Virus record (IMG/VR): IMGVR_UViG_3300046087_000028
Location: 1-37,751 of that record
DNA: 37,751 nt
From: a virus
Direction: 5' to 3' (one strand)
Shown here: in pieces, positions 34,944 to 37,751 of the stretch
How positions within the stretch are numbered: the first letter of the stretch is position 1
Layout of the letters: every line of letters begins with the position of its first letter
Notes under the pieces: generated by a model
The model's database searches: none
What the model was told of the DNA's origin: nothing
What the model saw: only the letters and a program-made list of their open reading frames with translations
Position numbers and translations under genes: made by a program

Positions 34944-35000
34944 TGTGGCTGGGTTCACTTGCTAGCTTCGCTAGCTGCGTTCTCTACGCCACCGCTGGCA
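34944..35000 (+). repeat. Structured repeat, copy B
   Basis: Same outer stem and flanks as copy A, with a longer inner hairpin GCTAGC-TTC-GCTAGC. Almost identical to copy C at 37656. It is followed at once by ACACCCCAAAATAA. Confidence 0.75.
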
Positions 35001-35100
35001 AACACCCCAAAATAAAAGTTACTCAGGGCGGTAACACGCCACTGCATCGTGATCGTGAACAATAGGCTGGCTGCCTAGCAACCCAGCTAAACAAGTCAAC

Positions 35101-35121
35101 CAACAGCCAACAGCCAACAGG
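35101..35121 (+). repeat. CAACAGC heptamer repeats
   Basis: Three tandem heptamers CAACAG(C/G), then CAACAACGG, and a short inverted repeat AACAA/TTGTT leading into the AT-rich stretch. Typical of iteron-like DNA, but function is not shown. Confidence 0.6.
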
Positions 35122-35346
35122 CAACAACGGTTGTTTTGTTTATATACCAGCCTGTTGATCAGTACTCAGGGCGGTAGGGCGATCGCGGTAAGTGGCACAT
35201 GTGACAGTTGGTACCCCACAAATAAAGTGGTAGCGACACAGCAACAACAAACGTAACGACGTTGTGAACGGTGGTTTACACTGTGAGTAGCAATACAGCA
35301 ACGACGTTACGGTAACATCCCCCACAAATAAGTAGAGCAGCATCGC

Positions 35347-35874
35347 ATGTTAGAACAGACACGACATGGCAGTGATTACGAACACAGGCAGCGTGCTGAG
35401 GGAGGTCCAGTAACCATCACGTATGTTGAACCTACATATGTCGAACAGCGTAGCGTACAACAGTTACAGAAGTTGTACAATAAGCATACCACTGAACAGC
35501 AGTTACCATTCAGTACTCGGGAGAAGCGTGGTGTAGTTACTGCTAGCAAAGTTAACACTGCGTTAGCTAGTACACCTGTAAAAACCCACGGTAGGTACCT
35601 TAGCAGCAATCAGCAGCGTTCAATTGATAGGTTAATTAACAGGCTAGTACCTGGTAGCGAAGTCTACGAGTTAATACAAGTAGAAGTTAGGGCGTTGCTA
35701 GCAGAGTTCTCAATAGTCTCGTACAACAGGGTGTTAGCTACGTTACTAGAACATGCTGACTCAGTAGCCCCTAGACGTAGCACAGGTAGAAAGCCTAAGC
35801 CTAAGCTAACAGCATTACAGCTAGAGGTCATACGTAGTAACTGCTCGAGCTATACTTTACCACCAGTGGAGTAA
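35347..35874 (+). CDS. Hypothetical protein, first gene of the right plus-strand pair
   Basis: The 175-residue protein is unrecognised. The N-terminus is polar, the centre has basic residues (TREKRGVVTASKVN) and the C-terminus contains RRSTGRKPKPKL, suggesting nucleic-acid binding. The ATG lies 15 bases after the leader motif CCCCACAAATAA and has no clear Shine-Dalgarno. Codons at 35567-35580 spell CTAGTACACCTGTA, a copy of the dyad arm, read as STPV. Candidate early regulator, unproven. Confidence 0.6.
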   Translation: MLEQTRHGSDYEHRQRAEGGPVTITYVEPTYVEQRSVQQLQKLYNKHTTEQQLPFSTREKRGVVTASKVNTALASTPVKTHGRYLSSNQQRSIDRLINRLVPGSEVYELIQVEVRALLAEFSIVSYNRVLATLLEHADSVAPRRSTGRKPKPKLTALQLEVIRSNCSSYTLPPVE

Positions 35875-35879
35875 CGCAG

Positions 35880-36527
35880 ATGAAAACAGCAAGCGGTAAG
35901 CAGCGGCCAGCGAGACAGACAGAAGCAGAACGCGTAGCAGCACAGCGGGCAGCGTATATCCGCAAGAAGAACACAGTGCGGACAACTGCAAAGGAGGCAG
36001 CGTTGCGTGCCTACCAAGCGGGACGTAGCACATTCACGGTAGTGTTTAACGGAGACGACACTCTGATGGCTGACGTATTCAGTGAAGCAGTCAACAGAGC
36101 GGTAGCGGGTACGACTCGCAAGCTGACAACAGTAGCGCTGCAAGCTGCGTTGAGTAAGAGCTACGCGAAAGGCTACCGACAAGGAGAACCAGCAGGTCAC
36201 GCAGCGGGTAAGCGTAACGTCTACGTAGCAGCCGAAGAGCGGAGTAGCAGCGTACTACAGGACGGTGACTTCGATAGGGGTTATCTAATGGGGTACGTTA
36301 CAGGTTACCGAGATGCTGGCGGGCAGCGTTACAACGATGTAAAGCAACAAGGCGGCAATACAGGATGGCAACCCTGGGCAGGCATACCAAGCGGCGAGGC
36401 AGGCGTAGTCAGCAAGCAGTTACCTGAGCGCTGCCAGTGGCGACGCCCCCAGCTGACAGAAGGCGGGGATTACGTCAACAAGAAAGACACATTTACGGTG
36501 TGGGGTAGCGCAAGGGTGACAACGTAG
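35880..36527 (+). CDS. Hypothetical protein, second gene of the right pair
   Basis: The 215-residue protein has a basic N-terminus (SGKQRPARQTEAERVAAQRAA), a helical middle, then a glycine/tyrosine-rich stretch (YAKGYRQGEPAGHAAGK; FDRGYLMGYVTGYRDAGG). No known domain is recognised. It follows the previous gene by five bases with GTGGAG upstream, and a terminator-like hairpin comes 14 bases after its stop. The pair is probably one transcript. Confidence 0.6.
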   Translation: MKTASGKQRPARQTEAERVAAQRAAYIRKKNTVRTTAKEAALRAYQAGRSTFTVVFNGDDTLMADVFSEAVNRAVAGTTRKLTTVALQAALSKSYAKGYRQGEPAGHAAGKRNVYVAAEERSSSVLQDGDFDRGYLMGYVTGYRDAGGQRYNDVKQQGGNTGWQPWAGIPSGEAGVVSKQLPERCQWRRPQLTEGGDYVNKKDTFTVWGSARVTT

Positions 36528-36540
36528 CGGGAGGCAGCAG

Positions 36541-36568
36541 GCCGGGAGTGTAACAGCTACCCGGCTTT
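36541..36568 (+). terminator. Intrinsic terminator after the right pair
   Basis: GCCGGG (36541-36546) pairs with CCCGGC (36560-36565), followed by TTT. It is a short G+C stem directly after the plus-strand pair. The T-tract is short, so efficiency is uncertain. Confidence 0.6.
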
Positions 36569-36636
36569 GTTGTGGGTAGCATGTCACTGGGCGGTGACAG
36601 CAGTAAGCAGCAGCTGAGGACGTATGCGGTTAGCGG

Positions 36637-36698
36637 GTTAGCGGGTAGTTGCAGCAAGTGCAGGCAGACAGTTAGCGGATAGTTGCAGCAGGTGCAGG
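36637..36698 (+). repeat. 28-bp direct repeats in the right intergenic region
   Basis: Two 28-bp units beginning GTTAGCGG(G/A)TAGTTGCAGC start at 36637 and 36671 (period 34, few differences). Shorter GTTAGCGGG copies lie at 36629, 36717 and 36771. The stretch 36528-36772 holds no gene. Confidence 0.65.
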
Positions 36699-36772
36699 TG
36701 CAGCGGGCGGCAGGCAGTTAGCGGGTGGACGTATGCGGGGCAGTGTGATGCTACCCCGCGTAGGTTAGTCAG

Positions 36773-36952
36773 TTAGCGGGTAGCAACAGGCGGGCATTCA
36801 CCCTTGAAGTAGGCTAGCTGATGCTGGGTGACAGACATGCCGCACAGAGTGTAGTAGTCTTGCCAGGTGTAGCCGTTATTGCGTAGGTAAGCAGCAGTAG
36901 CGCGGGTAGCAGTAGCGTTGAGCAATGAGTCGATAGCAGTGGAATGCGACAT
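36773..36952 (-). CDS. Small hypothetical protein
   Basis: The 59-residue protein from ATG 36952 (MSHSTAIDSLLN) is unrecognised, helical, and ends in a Cys-containing tail (GECPPVATR). It has its own promoter at 36992-37020 and a leader CACCCCACAAATAACTCCC immediately before the ATG. The upstream in-frame ATG at 37054 is rejected because the promoter lies downstream of it. Confidence 0.6.
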   Translation of the reverse strand: MSHSTAIDSLLNATATRATAAYLRNNGYTWQDYYTLCGMSVTQHQLAYFKGECPPVATR

Positions 36953-36991
36953 GGGAGTTATTTGTGGGGTGAGTGATTCGTAACTGTTGTT

Positions 36992-37020
36992 ACCGTAGCA
37001 GGTTGCCAGCGTGTTGTCAA
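36992..37020 (-). promoter_or_regulatory. Leftward sigma70-like promoter
   Basis: On the minus strand TTGACA (37020-37015), 17 bases, then TACGGT (36997-36992). The flanking plus-strand bases GTTGTCAAGCAGC match those at the 34274 promoter. Confidence 0.65.
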
Positions 37021-37065
37021 GCAGCGTAACCGAGGAGCCGTAGGCGACACCCACTAGGGTGGAGC

Positions 37066-37296
37066 CTAAGAGGTGAGACGGACAGTGGCGTTGATAGCGG
37101 CGGTAAAGCGAGGACGGGAGGCGGCAACAAAGCGGGAAGCGTCAAGGTTGACGGGACAGCAGAGGTAGGCAACGTACTTCGTCTCCTGTTGCGTGCGTAA
37201 CGAACACAGGGCAGCCCATAGGGTGTGGCGTTCTACTGCGTGACGGTTGCTGAACTTCGTGCGTGTAACTGCTGGCGTGGCTGTGGTGGTTTGCAT
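37066..37296 (-). CDS. Small hypothetical protein
   Basis: The 76-residue protein is unrecognised: an N-terminal Thr-rich start, then Arg-rich helices (SNRHAVERHTLWAALCSL) and a possible short beta strand (YVAYLCCPVN). It follows a leftward promoter at 37327-37355 and ACCCACCCACCCAC before the ATG. It is probably an early gene of the right end. Confidence 0.55.
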   Translation of the reverse strand: MQTTTATPAVTRTKFSNRHAVERHTLWAALCSLRTQQETKYVAYLCCPVNLDASRFVAASRPRFTAAINATVRLTS

Positions 37297-37326
37297 GTGG
37301 GTGGGTGGGTGATTGACTACCTCTTT

Positions 37327-37355
37327 ATAATGCCACAGTTCCCGCTGGTTGTCAA
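37327..37355 (-). promoter_or_regulatory. Leftward sigma70-like promoter
   Basis: On the minus strand TTGACA (37355-37350), 17 bases, then CATTAT (37332-37327), 31 bases before the 76-residue gene. Confidence 0.65.
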
Positions 37356-37368
37356 GCTGTTTGTTATC

Positions 37369-37470
37369 GCTAGCAGCAGCAGCAGCAGCGCAGGGGCAGG
37401 AGCAGCAGCAGGGCGCAGGGGCAGCAGCAGGAGAAGCGGCAGGAGCAGGGGCGCAGGAGAAGCAGGGGGC
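37369..37470 (+). repeat. AGC/AGG low-complexity tract
   Basis: About 100 bases of AGC, AGG and GGC triplets, purine-rich on the plus strand. It is not convincingly coding: the long frames through it read as Ser/Gly/Ala or Leu/Pro runs. Confidence 0.65.
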
Positions 37471-37502
37471 GTAGAGGGGGGTAGCTCACCGGGTACAGTA
37501 TG

Positions 37503-37577
37503 TACGACGCTGGGTAAATTTTCTGCATGGCAGCTGTACACCGGCAACTACGACGTTGGGTAAATTTTCTGCATGGC
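37503..37577 (+). repeat. 46-bp-period direct repeat
   Basis: Two 29-bp copies beginning TACGACG(C/T)TGGGTAAATT start at 37503 and 37549. CAGCTGTACACC lies between them and GTACA-GTA-TGTAC overlaps the first copy's start. Confidence 0.7.
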
Positions 37578-37655
37578 GTCACGATGGCAGCTGCTACGAC
37601 GCTACGACGACGTTGGCTGCTACGGCCCTACCTCACGGCTCACTGCTCCCCTGCT

Positions 37656-37711
37656 TGTGGCTGGGTTCACTTGCTAGCTTCGCTAGCTGCGTTCTCTACG
37701 CCACCGGTGGC
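37656..37711 (+). repeat. Structured repeat, copy C
   Basis: Almost identical to copy B through TGTGGCTGGGTTCACTTGCT and the GCTAGC hairpin to GCCACCG. It lies 41 bases from the window's right end. Confidence 0.75.
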
Positions 37712-37736
37712 ACGCTACCCACATAGCAGATATAAT
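37708..37736 (+). promoter_or_regulatory. Possible rightward promoter at the right edge
   Basis: A perfect -10 TATAAT (37731-37736) is preceded after 17 bases by a poor -35, TGGCAC (37708-37713). It would transcribe out of the window, perhaps towards the gene that continues at position 1 in a complete genome. Confidence 0.35.
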
Positions 37737-37751
37737 TTATAAAAACCATAA

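Larger units (their letters stand above)
34171..35346. other. Divergent non-coding control region, origin candidate
   Basis: No credible gene is seen in 1.2 kb. It contains leftward promoters at 34246-34274, 34391-34419 and 34496-34524, a half dyad element at 34744-34800, structured repeats at 34531 and 34944, a TTGCGGG tandem at 34913, an inverted repeat at 34884-34900, CAACAGC tandems at 35101, an AT-rich TTGTTTATATACC stretch at 35136, eight GATC sites and five copies of the CCCC(A)CAAATAA-type motif. The combination of AT-rich unwinding-like DNA and iterated sites between divergent operons suggests a replication origin (inference). Confidence 0.6.

Noticed and set aside
34531-35000. tRNA or tmRNA genes in the structured repeats
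   Set aside because: GGGTTCAC recalls a T-arm, but no acceptor stem, anticodon arm or CCA end can be fitted.
36637-36698. CRISPR array
   Set aside because: Only two similar 28-bp units with six-base spacing, no spacer-length gaps and no cas genes.
37225-37563. 112-codon rightward frame at the right end
   Set aside because: Its body is the Ser/Gly/Ala translation of a low-complexity tract and it overlaps the better-supported leftward gene.

Overview
The window reads as most of the genome of a short-tailed (podovirus-type) bacteriophage with a T7-like virion. Terminase, portal, scaffold, capsid, two tail-tube proteins, internal core proteins and a tail fibre follow each other in T7-like order. 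The host is probably Gram-negative, because the virion carries large injected core proteins with peptidoglycan-cutting domains and there is a small proline-rich lipoprotein of the outer-membrane spanin kind. I see no single-subunit RNA polymerase, so this is not a canonical T7 relative, and strong host-type (sigma70-like) promoters precede the replication genes. The window starts inside the last codons of an upstream gene. Joining the two ends does not extend that frame, so the sequence is probably a linear contig missing some bases.

Layout. (1) 1-23144, plus strand: large terminase, portal, scaffold, major capsid, tail tubes A and B, four core/virion proteins (one with M23 peptidase plus lysozyme-like domains, one with a possible ADP-ribosyltransferase-like segment), a fibre with a repetitive tip, and a small L,D-transpeptidase-like lysin candidate. 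(2) 23145-23499: convergent intergenic region with a repeat element and a bidirectional terminator. (3) 23500-34170, minus strand, read right to left: ParB-like protein, RNase H, two duplicated pentapeptide-repeat proteins, an unknown protein, primase-helicase, lipoprotein, endonuclease I, small unknowns, family A DNA polymerase, an SSB-like protein, an HTH regulator and a PD-(D/E)XK nuclease. (4) 34171-35346: a 1.2-kb non-coding divergent control region with stacked promoters, hairpins and tandem repeats, the best origin candidate. (5) 35347-36527: two unknown plus-strand genes and a terminator. (6) 36528-37751: repeat-rich right end with two small leftward genes, each with its own consensus-like promoter.

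The most unusual feature is a family of about 190-bp intergenic elements (4347-4540, 13597-13784, 23249-23433, 31190-31392, and a half copy near 34744-34800). They are bounded by long inverted repeats containing GATC and the dyad GTACA-NN-TGTAC. By eye, GATC is almost absent from coding DNA (about 10 sites in roughly 35 kb) yet occurs about 21 times in these elements and the control region, which together are about 2 kb. A second recurring intergenic motif, CCCCACAAATAA and variants, appears about a dozen times, several times just upstream of start codons that lack a good Shine-Dalgarno sequence. A third structured repeat occurs three times, at 34531, 34944 and 37656.

Working model (inference): host polymerase transcribes the leftward early genes from the tandem promoters at 34246-34524. 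The dyad elements act as shared control or RNA-processing sites in both arms, and the rightward arm supplies virion and lysis proteins. All counts and alignments were made by eye.
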